Assembly: GCA_009667805.1 (NCBI GenBank) | Contig: CM019071.1 | Coordinates: 43,462,250-43,526,249, forward strand | DNA: 64,000 bases | Origin: Leptobrachium leishanense | Lineage: Eukaryota > Chordata > Amphibia > Anura > Megophryidae | Reading direction: 5' to 3' | Part shown: positions 1-10,142 of the stretch, piece after piece | Layout of the letters: each line of letters opens with the position of its first letter | How positions within the stretch are numbered: the stretch's first letter is position 1 | The notes under the pieces: model-generated | Told to the model about the DNA's origin: nothing | Database searches by the model: none | What the model saw: the letters and a program-made list of their open reading frames with translations, nothing else | Program-made: the position numbers and the translations under genes

Positions 1-262
1 ATTCGGCTCCTGTTCGGCTCCTGTTCGGCTCCTGTTCGGCTTTTTCAAAGGTTAATCCAGATGTTTTTGCTTGTTTTCAGCCTGCATTCGGTTAGTTTTC
101 GTCAGGTTTGCGGCAGCTTTTCCCTGCAATTCGGGGACCCTGTGGTGTTTGCTGAATACACCGCAGGGTCACCGAAATGCAATCGGCAAAAGGAACCGAA
201 TTGAAGAGAACGAAAAGTCACCGAACGTGCGGTGACTTTTCGAATCTCTTTGGATAACCCTG
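1..262 (-). mobile_element. MITE family 1, truncated copy (E0)
   Basis: This is the right-hand part of a ~0.9-kb non-autonomous DNA transposon, cut by the window edge. It ends in the inverted-repeat terminus ATAACCCTG at 254-262. The family has termini CAGGGTTATCC...GGATAACCCTG and six further copies in the window. This copy lies in opposite orientation to E1, 35 bp away, so the two form a large inverted repeat. No coding potential is visible. Other family members show a 3-bp target duplication. Confidence 0.85.
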
Positions 263-297
263 ATAGTGTTTAGCCGTTCACCAGTCCCTTTTATCTA

Positions 298-1189
298 CAG
301 GGTTATCCAAAGAGATTCGAAAAGTCACCGCACGTTCGGTGACTTTTCGTTCTCTTCAATTCGGTTCCTTTTGCCGATTGCATTTCGGTGACCCTGCGGT
401 GTATTCAGCAAATACCACAGGGTCCCCGAATTGCAGGGAAAAGCTGCCGCAAACCTGACGAAAACTAACCGAATGCACGCTGAAAACAAGCAAAAACATC
501 TGGATTAACCTTCGAAAAAGCCGAACATGAGCCGAACAGGAGCCGAACAGGAGCCGAATCACACAGAGCCGAAGCAGCTGTGACGTAGAGGAGGCAGTGA
601 ATAAATTAGAAAAACCATTTGTATGAATCTGGGAAAATGAAACGCTGTTTGCAAAGAAACTACTGAGCGAAAATGTCTGAAATTTACACAGGAGGTCCAG
701 GGAATGATAATAAAGAGGGCTGTTACAAAAAAAATAAGTAAACTGAAAAAAAAAAATCGGACTTTTAAAAAAATAAAAAAAAAATAAGAAAAATGCTTAA
801 AGTATCCTAAAAAATCTATAAATAAAGAGACTTTTTGCTGCAGAATTTTATAATGAACGGTTTATTAGATATTGAATTAAAACGGGAATATTTTTAACAT
901 TGAAGCCTATGGGATTCTCCTGAATAAACCTGCCAAATTAAACCACCGAATGGCAGGGCATTAGGGGAACCTTTCACTGCTGGTTTGTGTTCTCTGAATA
1001 GACGAAGCAGTGCTTTTTCATGGGGATTTCACTGCCCTCGAACAGGCACCGTATGTTCAGGCAATTCGCCAGGATTTGGCGAATTGCCTGCTCTCTGGAT
1101 AGCCGAATGGTCAGGAAAGGTAACCGAACACTGATTTTCAGCATTCGGTTACCTTTCTCAAGCAATTCGGATCTCTTTGGATAACCCTG
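298..1189 (+). mobile_element. MITE family 1, complete copy (E1)
   Basis: An 892-bp element bounded by CAGGGTTATCC and GGATAACCCTG and flanked by CTA on both sides (295-297 and 1190-1192), a 3-bp target-site duplication. Hairpin-forming segments lie near each end: a self-complementary stretch containing GTCACCGCACGTTCGGTGAC, and another reading GGTAACCGAAC...GTTCGGTTACC. The middle is A/T rich. No transposase is present, so it must be mobilised in trans. The superfamily is not assignable with certainty; a 3-bp target would suit PIF/Harbinger or a relative. Confidence 0.88.
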
Positions 1190-1535
1190 CTAGACTTTCA
1201 TTTAACAGACAATATACAGCTCTGTCACCGTAAGCATGATGGGAAACCAAAGTAGACTTGGGTCAAGAGATACTTCTGAGGGCTGGGCCATTGACACGAT
1301 GACACTAAAAACCAAAGCTGTGAAGCTAAATCATGGAATTTTCCCTGGCCACCCATCATCTCACTGGCTGCTAGAGGCTGTTAATTTCCCGTGGCTGCTT
1401 GAGGATAGCACGGTTAGAAGATGAGCTGCATGGTATCACCCCTAACGTGGTGATACATTGTTCCATTTTGCAATGTATCTTCTAGTTCTCCTGGATAATT
1501 TTCCGTACACAAAGCATCACCTCGTCCCCTCTAAC
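1190..1535 (-). other. Start of CYP2-B intron 5
   Basis: Intron sequence immediately downstream (minus strand) of exon 5. Apart from the 3-bp target copy next to E1, no gene, tandem repeat or recognisable transposon is visible. Confidence 0.6.
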
Positions 1536-1712
1536 CTGCTGCATCTTTATGAGGAACGCGTCTATGTAGTCACGCGGATTGGCAGGATCCAGACTTTCCT
1601 CGTGTTTCTTCACCACCTCCTCTACGTAACGGAGCTGGTCCTGGTAATTCTCCCGCAGCCGGTTATGGGGGCCCGGCAGGAGGTTTAATATCGAGGGGAT
1701 AAAGTTGTACAG
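1536..1712 (-). CDS. CYP2-B exon 5 (cytochrome P450 family 2)
   Basis: A 177-bp exon, the standard size of CYP2 exon 5, encoding 59 residues in phase 0. It has an acceptor ending TTCACAG and a donor GTTAGA. The translation starts LYNFIPSILNLLPGPHNRL and contains the family-typical stretches LLPGPHN and NPRDYIDAFLIKM. In CYP2 enzymes this exon covers helices F to H, which form the roof of the substrate pocket and the substrate access channel. It joins in frame to exon 4 (17666-17826). Exons 6-9, with the oxygen-binding I-helix and the haem-binding loop, lie beyond the left window edge. Confidence 0.95.
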
Positions 1713-1890
1713 CTGTGAAGGAGAAAACCAGGGAGAGATTTTTATAATGTGTTTTTTTGGGACTTTTTTCTTAACAGATGACTAAGGGCCCTGACAGTAA
1801 AATGGAGACGGTGAGTGAAAGATTTGGCACAAGCCCATTTTTGTTGCCTTTTACTGCACCTTTTCTGCGCCAGCCGCTATATTATTTATT

Positions 1891-1952
1891 TTCAAAGTAT
1901 TTTACCAGGAAGGATACAGTGAGATTTCTCTCGTTTTCAAGTATGTCCTGGA
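1891..1952 (-). repeat. Retroposon 3'-tail fragment
   Basis: The reverse complement reads CCAGGACATACTTGAAAACG followed by an AATCTC...TATCCTTCCTGGTAAAATACTTT-like tail. It is the same tail found at 39858-39937 and about 59180-59235. It is therefore a dispersed retroposon 3' end, antisense to the window and here truncated. Confidence 0.65.
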
Positions 1953-2954
1953 CCTTGAAATGAATAAAAGACACAGCCTGATAACGGCAAAATTTCCTCG
2001 CAACGCCGCTGGTATTGGTTCCTGGAGTCATAGAAGACCCATAGAAGGACACTCGGAACTATTTGCTCCCAATGCTCTCAGAAAGAGGAAGTGGTGGATT
2101 GTGCCGTTCTCGCCACCACAGGATGAGAGGTGTGAAATGGATTTTTTAGGGTTTATTTTACTTTTTTTTTTTCATAAAAAAGTCATTCAACAAACACTTA
2201 ATATCAGGTTCTGGGAGTTAGCATTGCTTTGCAATGTACAGGCTCCCGGACGAGCCACCAAGGAATAACTCGTTCTTTTAGTCCCAGGTGCAAATTAATG
2301 TCTCCTATACAAAACACACACGGTATAGGAGCCGTCAATCTGCAATAAAGAGGCGCACTCTGCCTGCGCCTGAAATTGTCCCTTAGAGAACTAATGAATT
2401 GTCTATTCACATTACGCTGGATTGCACCGAAATTGCAGAAAAAAAAAAAATTCAGTGATTTCGATTTGACATGTTTAACAGGTGAATCCCATAGGTTTTA
2501 ATGTAATAAATAAAAAAATATTTAAAAAGATATTCTAAGGTCATGTATTATTTTTTGTTTATTCCATAAACTTAAAAAAAAAATTAAAAGACCTTTTTGC
2601 ATACTTTGAATTTTGTAAAAGGCATTTTTTTATTTTTATTTTTAAAAAGCTCTAATGAATTTTTAACATTTTTTTAGACACATTTTTACAACATTTTTAT
2701 TGATTTAACCTCCTATTTGGAGAATACGAGACTTCCTATTGTCTTATATTTAGCAAAATACAGTGTACATTCAATAAATAGTGAATTCACTGAATTAGAT
2801 GAAATGGTATCACAGTGAGCTGAAATGAAAATAGACTCCTAAATATTTGCAAAAAAAAATACAATTTAATCATTTTTTTAGGTTGTTTTAAGTTTTAGTA
2901 ACAGTAAAAAAAATATATATATTTTTTTTTTAAAAAAAATAATTCCTACACTGT
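1953..2954. other. A/T-rich intron stretch
   Basis: Part of CYP2-B intron 4. About 2430-2950 is strongly A/T rich, with runs of A and T, and contains a short piece near 2484-2500 (GAATCCCATAGGTTTTAATG) that resembles the core shared by several transposons in this window. No gene is visible. Confidence 0.5.
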
Positions 2955-5900
2955 TTTTGGGTTAGGGTTAGGTTTCTAGCTGCATTTTTATAGGGTTATG
3001 GTTAGATTTCCAGCTGTGCTCGTTTTAGGGTTAGGTTTTTAGCTGCGAGTGTTTTAGGGTTAGGGTTAGGTTTCTAGCTGTGAGTGTTTTAGGGTTAGGG
3101 TTAGGTTTCTAGCTGCATTTTTATAGGGTTAGGGTTAGATTTCTAGCTGTGCTCGTTTTAGGGTTAGGTTTCTAGCTGTGCTTGTTTTAGGGTTAGGTTT
3201 CTAGTTGTGCTTGTTTTAGGGTTAGGGTTAGATTTCCAGCTGTGCTCGTTTTAGGGTAAAGTTTCTAGCTGTGCTTGTTTTAGGGTTAGCTTTCCAGCTG
3301 TGCTCGTTTTAGGAATAGGTTTCTAGCTGTGCTCGTTTTAGGGTTAGGTTTCTAGCTGTGCTCGTTTTAGGGTTAGGTTTCTAGTTGTGCTTGTTTTAGG
3401 GTTAGGTTTCTAGCTGTGCTTGTTTTAGGGTTAGGTTTCTAGCTGCATTTTTATAGGGTTAGGGTTAGCTTTCCAGCTGTGCTCGTTTTAGGGATAGGTT
3501 TCCAGCTGTGCTCGTTTTAGGGTTAGGTTTCTAGCTGTGCTTGTTTTAGGGTTAGCTTTCCAGCTGTGCTCGTTTTAGGAATAGGTTTCTAGCTGTGCTC
3601 GTTTTAGGGTTAGGTTTCTAGTTGTGCTTGTTTTAGGGTTAGGTTTCTAGCTGTGCTTGTTTTAGGGTTAGGTTTCTAGCTGCATTTTTATAGGGTTAGG
3701 GTTAGCTTTCCAGCTGTGCTCGTTTTAGGGATAGGTTTCCAGCTGTGCTCGTTTTAGGGTTAGGTTTCTAGCTGTGCTTGTTTTAGGGTTAGGTTTCTAG
3801 CTGTGATTGGTTTAGGGTTAGGTTTCTAGCTGCATTTTTATAGGGTTAGGGTTAGGTTTCCAGCTGTGCTCGTTTTAGGGATAGGTTTCCAGCTGTGCTC
3901 GTTTTAGGGTTAGGTTTCTAGCTCTGATTGGTTTAGGGTTAGGTTTCTAGCTGTGATTGGTTTAGGGTTAGGTTTCTAGCTGTGCTCGTTTTAGGGTTAG
4001 GTTTCTAGCTGTGATTGGTTTAGGGTTAGGTTTCTAGCTGTGCTTGTTTTAGGGTTAGGTTTCTAGCTGTGCTCGTTTTAGGGTTAGGTTTCTAGCTGTG
4101 CTCGTTTTAGGTTAGGTTTCTAGTTGTGCTTGTTTAGGGTTAGGTTTCTAGCTGTGCTCGTTTTAGGGTTAGGTTTCTAGCTGTGATTGGTTTAGGGTTA
4201 GGTTTCTAGCTGTGCTTGTTTTAGGGTTAGGTTTCTAGCTGTGATTGGTTTAGGGTTAGGTTTCTAGCTGCATTTTTATAGGGTTAGGGTTAGGTTTCCA
4301 GCTGTGCTCGTTTTAGGGATAGGTTTCCAGCTGTGCTCGTTTTAGGGTTAGGTTTTTAGCTCTGATTGGTTTAGGGTTAGGTTTCTAGCTGTGATTGGTT
4401 TAGGGTTAGGTTTCTAGCTGTGCTCGTTTTAGGGTTAGGTTTCTAGCTCTGATTGGTTTAGGGTTAGGTTTCTAGCTGTGATTGGTTTAGGGTTAGCTTC
4501 CAGCTGTGCTCGTTTTAGGGATAGGTTTCCAGCTGTGCTCGTTTTAGGGTTAGGTTTCTAGCTGTGCTTGTTTAGGGTTAGGTTTCTAGCTGTGATTGGT
4601 TTAGGGTTAGGTTTCTAGCTGCATTTTTATAGGGTTAGGGTTAGGTTTCCAGCTGTGCTCGTTTTAGGGATAGGTTCCAGCTGTGCTCGTTTTAGGGTTA
4701 GGTTTCTAGCTGTGCTTGTTTTAGGGTTAGCTTTCCAGCTGTGCTCGTTTTAGGAATAGGTTTCTAGCTGTGCTCGTTTTAGGGTTAGGTTTCTCTAGTT
4801 GTGCTTGTTTTAGGGTTAGGTTTCTAGCTGTGCTTGTTTTAGGGTTAGGTTTCTAGCTGCATTTTTATAGGGTTAGGGTTAGCTTTCCAGCTGTGCTCGT
4901 TTTAGGGATAGGTTTCCAGCTGTGCTCGTTTTAGGGTTAGGTTTCTAGCTGTGCTTGTTTTAGGGTTAGGTTTCTAGCTGTGATTGGTTTAGGGTTAGGT
5001 TCTAGCTGCATTTTTATAGGGTTAGGGTTAGGTTTCCAGCTGTGCTCGTTTTAGGGATAGGTTTCCAGCTGTGCTCGTTTTAGGTTAGGTTTCTAGCTCT
5101 GATTGGTTTAGGGTTAGGTTTCTAGCTGTGATTGGTTTAGGGTTAGGTTTCTAGCTGTGCTCGTTTTAGGGTTAGGTTTCTAGCTGTGATTGGTTTAGGG
5201 TTAGGTTTCTAGCTGTGCTTGTTTTAGGGTTAGGTTTCTAGCTGTGCTCGTTTTAGGGTTAGGTTTCTAGCTGTGCTCGTTTTAGGGTTAGGTTTCTAGT
5301 TGTGCTTGTTTTAGGGTTAGGTTTCTAGCTGTGCTCGTTTTAGGGTTAGGTTTCTAGCTGTGATTGGTTTAGGGTTAGGTTTCTAGCTGTGCTTGTTTTA
5401 GGGTTAGGTTTCTAGCTGTGATTGGTTTAGGGTTAGGTTTCTAGCTGCATTTTTATAGGGTTAGGGTTAGGTTTCCAGCTGTGCTCGTTTTAGGGATAGG
5501 TTTCCAGCTGTGCTCGTTTTAGGGTTAGGTTTTTAGCTCTGATTGGTTTAGGGTTAGGTTTCTAGCTGTGATTGGTTTAGGGTTAGGTTTCTAGCTGTGC
5601 TCGTTTTAGGGTTAGGTTTCTAGCTCTGATTGGTTTAGGGTTAGGTTTCTAGCTGTGATTGGTTTAGGGTTAGCTTTCCAGCTGTGCTCGTTTTAGGGAT
5701 AGGTTTCCAGCTGTGCTCGTTTTAGGGTTAGGTTTCTAGCTGTGCTTGTTTTAGGGTTAGGTTTCTAGCTGTGATTGGTTTAGGGTTAGGTTTCTAGCTG
5801 CATTTTTATAGGGTTAGGGTTAGGTTTCCAGCTGTGCTCGTTTTAGGGATAGGTTTCCAGCTGTGCTCGTTTTAGGGTTAGGTTTCTAGCTCTGATTGGT

Positions 5901-6389
5901 TTAGGGTTAGGTTTCTAGCTGTGATTGGTTTAGGGTTAGGTTTCTAGCTGTGCTCGTTTTAGGGTTAGGTTTCTAGCTGTGATTGGTTTAGGGTTAGGTT
6001 TCTAGCTGTGCTTGTTTTAGGGTTAGGTTTCTAGCTGTGCTCGTTTTAGGGTTAGGTTTCTAGCTGTGCTCGTTTTAGGGTTAGGTTTCTAGTTGTGCTT
6101 GTTTTAGGGTTAGGTTTCTAGCTGTGCTCGTTTTAGGGTTAGGTTTCTAGCTGTGCTCGTTTTAGGGTTAGGTTTCTAGTTGTGCTTGTTTTAGGGTTAG
6201 GTTTCTAGCTGTGCTTGTTTTAGGGTTAGGTTTCTAGCTGCATTTTTATAGGGTTAGGGTTAGCTTTCCAGCTGTGCTCGTTTTTGGGTTAGGTTTCTAG
6301 TTGTGCTTGTTTTAGGGATAGTTTTCCAGCTGTGCTCGTTTTAGGGTTTGGTTTCTAGCTGTGATTGGTTTAGGGTTAGGTTTCTAGTT
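2955..6389. repeat. Telomere-like satellite, array A
   Basis: A 3.4-kb tandem array of a ~29-bp unit, GGGTTAGGTTTCTAGCTGTG plus a variable tail (CTCGTTTTA, CTTGTTTTA or ATTGGTTTA). A longer variant with GCATTTTTATAGGGTTAGGG is interspersed. Each unit contains TTTAGGGTTAGG, about two vertebrate telomere repeats. Variant order recurs with a period of about 1.18 kb (compare 4316-4370 with 5494-5545), so there is higher-order structure. The array sits in intron 4 of CYP2-B and is not a chromosome end. Confidence 0.95.
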
Positions 6390-7672
6390 GTACAAAACAA
6401 CAAAGACTAGTAGGTGAACGCAGCAGTCACCTCACCTCGTAAGCACTCAGGAATCAAGGTGAACACCCTGAGCAAGGATTGAACCTAATAAGCTATATAC
6501 CACACAAAAAAGAGAAAGAACAGACTTCCTCAAACGAACATCAGGATGCTGATTTATAAAACATAACTTTTATTAATTATTAGAATATAAATGAACAAAC
6601 ATATTAAAAAAACACATACACAATAAAGAGCTGAGGTTAAACACATAAGGCTTGATACATATAGCAGAAAATATGTGGTAAATGATTGCACACTTGGCTA
6701 TAATACTACTTCAAAACCATCAATGGGTATTGGTCACAAGTGGCCATAATGTGGCATACATTGCTAGATGCGTTTAAATAGCACAGATTGAGACAGGATA
6801 TAGCAGACAGATCACTGCGGGAGTATGTTTAATCATACGCAATCAAAAAAATGTAATTGAAAAATGCCCTGAACACAGTTGCAACAAATAAGCCATGTAC
6901 CCCAACGTCAGCTATATGTCCTGTGAAATTAATTGCTGGAACACATCATACAGATAGATTTATAGCAATTAGTAGCAATGACCAGCAACCACAATCCTGC
7001 TGAATGCCCCAAACAACAATTGTTTGCCTGTTAAAGACAGCTCAAAGACATGTTTAAAAACAAACTCAACACAAACATGTGCTTCGCCGATCACCACACC
7101 GGCTCATCGGGAGTAAAAGTAAATCTGAATACAATGTTCATTTACCCTGTTTATATTACAGGAGACCCTAGTCACATGGCTGGAATGGACAAATCATTAT
7201 TGAGCTGGAAGCAGGAACGTCAATCAGTGGTAGTAATGAACCGAGCTTAAATGAGACCTATTAACTAAATGAAGGGTCATCTGACAGTCTAAAGCCAATC
7301 AGTTGGGAGTATTATGTTAAAGAGAAAAAAAAAAAATAGCAAGAAGAATACATAATTGTACTAGGTCACCGGAGCTATAGACCAGGTAGAAACAATATCA
7401 TAGCCCGCACTATCATTGGCCGCTGTAAATAAGTAGTAGTGCCATCAAATTACAGGTACACCTGGTGCCATAGCAGTGGATCCCTCATTGCAGCGTGGAA
7501 ATGACCAGAGGGTTAAATGTAGAACGGGAACAGCGCATAACATTACAATAGACTTAGGAATAAACACTCGACCAACTACAGAGCCATCTCACTGGCACGA
7601 GGCAAAAAACCCCAAAAAACTCTTTAATATAAACGTCTACTCTACTTAAGTGTCTGTTGGCAGAGTGGTGCC

Positions 7673-8824
7673 TTAGACCTTCTGTCCTGCTCTTGTGACC
7701 CGATGTGGGTTGGGCTTTTGTTTCATGCCATTCTGGTATTCCGGTGTCACATTTTGGTTTGGAATGCAGAGGTCAAAAATCAGAACGTGCAATAATACGA
7801 CATCGGTTATGCCAGGGATACAATAAAATGTAGCCAGTGTGGGATTAGAAAGGATCAAAAATTCACGATCAGTTTTTGATATCAAAGATAAATCAAAAGA
7901 ATGATTAACCAGAGGTCGCAATTGTACCAAGAAAGCGGATGTCGGGTGCTTTGGCAGGATAGCATATGTGGACCCATCGTTCAAGATGTTCATTACCATC
8001 TGTTCATACTTGACTACTGACAATAGTACGACATTCCCGCTCATATCAGATTGCTTAATCACCAGATTACTATCTTTTTCTAACTCAAAGTATTTCTTTC
8101 GTTAATCGTTAGATTGTCAGCATGAGTATTGACTACTTTGAGAGTATCGATTTTGTCAATATCAGAACATACAAGTTTGCAAAACAAGTCAACATTACAG
8201 ACGCCCCTTAGATTAGGAGCGAGCCTACTTCTTGGACGTAGATCTGTCAGACCGACCCTGGTATTCAAAGATTCATCTAGTAAATCCATTAGATCCTGTA
8301 AGCATGTTAGATCAGAATATTCTAAGCCCAGTCTCTTGGCTTTTAATTCATCTTTGGTCCTAAACACTTTATGTAATGTTAATTTACGGCTAAACGGATG
8401 GACGTCTTTAACCCATTCACACTTATTAAACATTGGTCGTGGTAAAAAGGATAATCCTTTAGTCAGCACACTTATGTGATAGAAATTCAACTGCAGATCT
8501 GAAAGGTTGATTATCATAACACCCAAATTGTTGGATACAAAAGCAGGATTTATCTCGGTCGGATGACTAATACAAAATATTGGCATATTGACAACTGCCT
8601 CTTGGACAGGTTTGATCACAGGACTTAAAGGCCGGGAGGCAGTTGCCAAGTCATCAACACCAACATCAACCAGGGATATTCGCCGTCTGTCATTTAGTGG
8701 TTACAGAGAGGTTTTACATGGGGAAAGAGAAAGAAAGTCAGAAGAAATATTACATAATTGAGATACAGTTAAGTGATTGAATTTGTCAGGATATTCAAAG
8801 GCAATATCGTCATTATTAGATATA
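7673..8824 (-). pseudogene. Penelope-like reverse transcriptase N-terminal part, copy 1
   Basis: Minus-strand reading frames carry PLE landmarks in order: NLSDLQL, VLTKGLSFLPRP, FSRKLTLHKVF, LRPRSRLAPN, then after a frameshift near 8070 VIKQSDMGGNVVLL and NPTLATFYCIPGI. These correspond to the region leading into the first reverse-transcriptase motifs (compare the family pattern IKPADKGG...). The palm domain with the catalytic YxDD and any GIY-YIG endonuclease are absent. A nonsense codon (TAA, near 8701) present here is absent in copy 2, and MITE E2 cuts the 5' side. Inactive. Confidence 0.85.
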
Positions 8825-9734
8825 CAGGGTTATCCAAAGAGATTCGAAAAGTCACCGCACGTTCGGTGACTTTTCGTTCTCTTCAATTCGGTTCCTTTTG
8901 CCGATTGCATTTCGGTGACCCTGCGGTGTATTCAGCAAACACCACAGAGTCCCCGAATTGCAGGGAAAAGCTGCCGCAAACCCGACGAAAACTAACCGAA
9001 TGCACGCTGAAAACAAGCAAAAACATCTGGATTAACCTTCGAAAAAACCGAACATGAGCCGAACAGGAGCCGAAAAGGAGCCGAATCACACAGAGCCGAA
9101 GCAGCTGTGACGTAGAGGAGGCAGTGAATAAATTAGAAAAACCATTTGTATGAAACTGGGAAAATGAAACGCTGTTTGCAAAGAAACTACTGAGCGAAAA
9201 TGTCTGAAATTTTCACAGGAGGTCCAGGGAATGATAATAAAGAGGGCTGTTACAAAAAAAATAAGTAAACTGAAAAAAAAAAAAAAAAAATCGGACTTTT
9301 AATAAAAAATAAAAAAAATTAGAAAAATGCTTAAAGTATCCTAAAAAATCTATAAATAAAGAGACTTTTTGCTGCAGAATTTTATACTGAACGGTTTATT
9401 AGATATTGAATTAAAACGGGAATATTTTTAACATTGAAGTCTATGGGATTCTCCTGAATAAATTTGTCGAATTAAACCACCGAATGGCAGGGCATTAGGG
9501 GAACCTTTCACTGCTGGTTTGTGTTCTCTGAATAGCCGAAGCAGTGCTTTTTGATGGGGATTTCACTGCCCTCGAACAGGGACCGAACAGGCACCGTATG
9601 TGCAGGCAATTCGCCAGTATTTGGCGAATTGCCTGCTCTCTGGATAGCCGAATGGCCAGGAAAGGTAACCGAACGCTGATTTTCAGCCTTCGGTTACCTT
9701 TCTCAAGCAACTCGGATCTCTTTGGATAACCCTG
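8825..9734 (+). mobile_element. MITE family 1 (E2) with empty-site counterpart
   Basis: A 910-bp element bounded by CAGGGTTATCC and GGATAACCCTG and flanked by ATA on both sides. The paralogous block at about 15055-15065 reads GATATAGAG without the element, an empty site that proves a 3-bp ATA duplication. It disrupts Penelope copy 1 upstream of its reverse-transcriptase frame. Non-coding. Confidence 0.95.
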
Positions 9735-10142
9735 ATAGAGTTTAACGATCCCTTCTGCCCCTGAAACCTTGGTATCCCCATTTCCCTCGATCTCTTAATT
9801 TGGTGGGAAGCACTTCTTTGTCTAAAATAGACACTCCCTTTTTCAATCACTCCCTGTCTCAATCTGTGCTATTTAAACGCATCTAGCAATGTATGCCACA
9901 TTATGGCCACTTGTGACCAATACCCATTGATGGTTTTGAAGTAGTATTATAGCCAAGTGTGCAATCATTTACCACATATTTTCTGCTATATGTATCAAGC
10001 CTTATGTGTTTAACCTCAGCTCTTTATTGTGTTTTTATAATATGTTTGTTCATTTACATTCTAATAATTAATAAAAGTTATGTTTTATAAATCAGAGTCC
10101 TGATGTTCGTTTGAGGACGTCTGTTCTTTCTCTTTTTTGTGT

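Larger units (their letters stand above)
6390..10142 (-). mobile_element. Penelope-like retroelement fragment, copy 1
   Basis: A non-satellite block between arrays A and B. It carries a decayed reverse-transcriptase ORF on the minus strand and inverted arms of ~290 bp (about 6500-6797 against 9853-10142). Penelope-like elements (PLEs) are known to carry such terminal repeats in direct or inverted orientation. The block is nearly identical to copy 2 (12608-15467) except for the E2 MITE and point changes. The satellite unit is repeated across the insertion (TTTCTAGTTGT left, TTTCGAGTTGT right), consistent with a ~13-bp target duplication, although tandem repetition makes this ambiguous. Confidence 0.8.
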
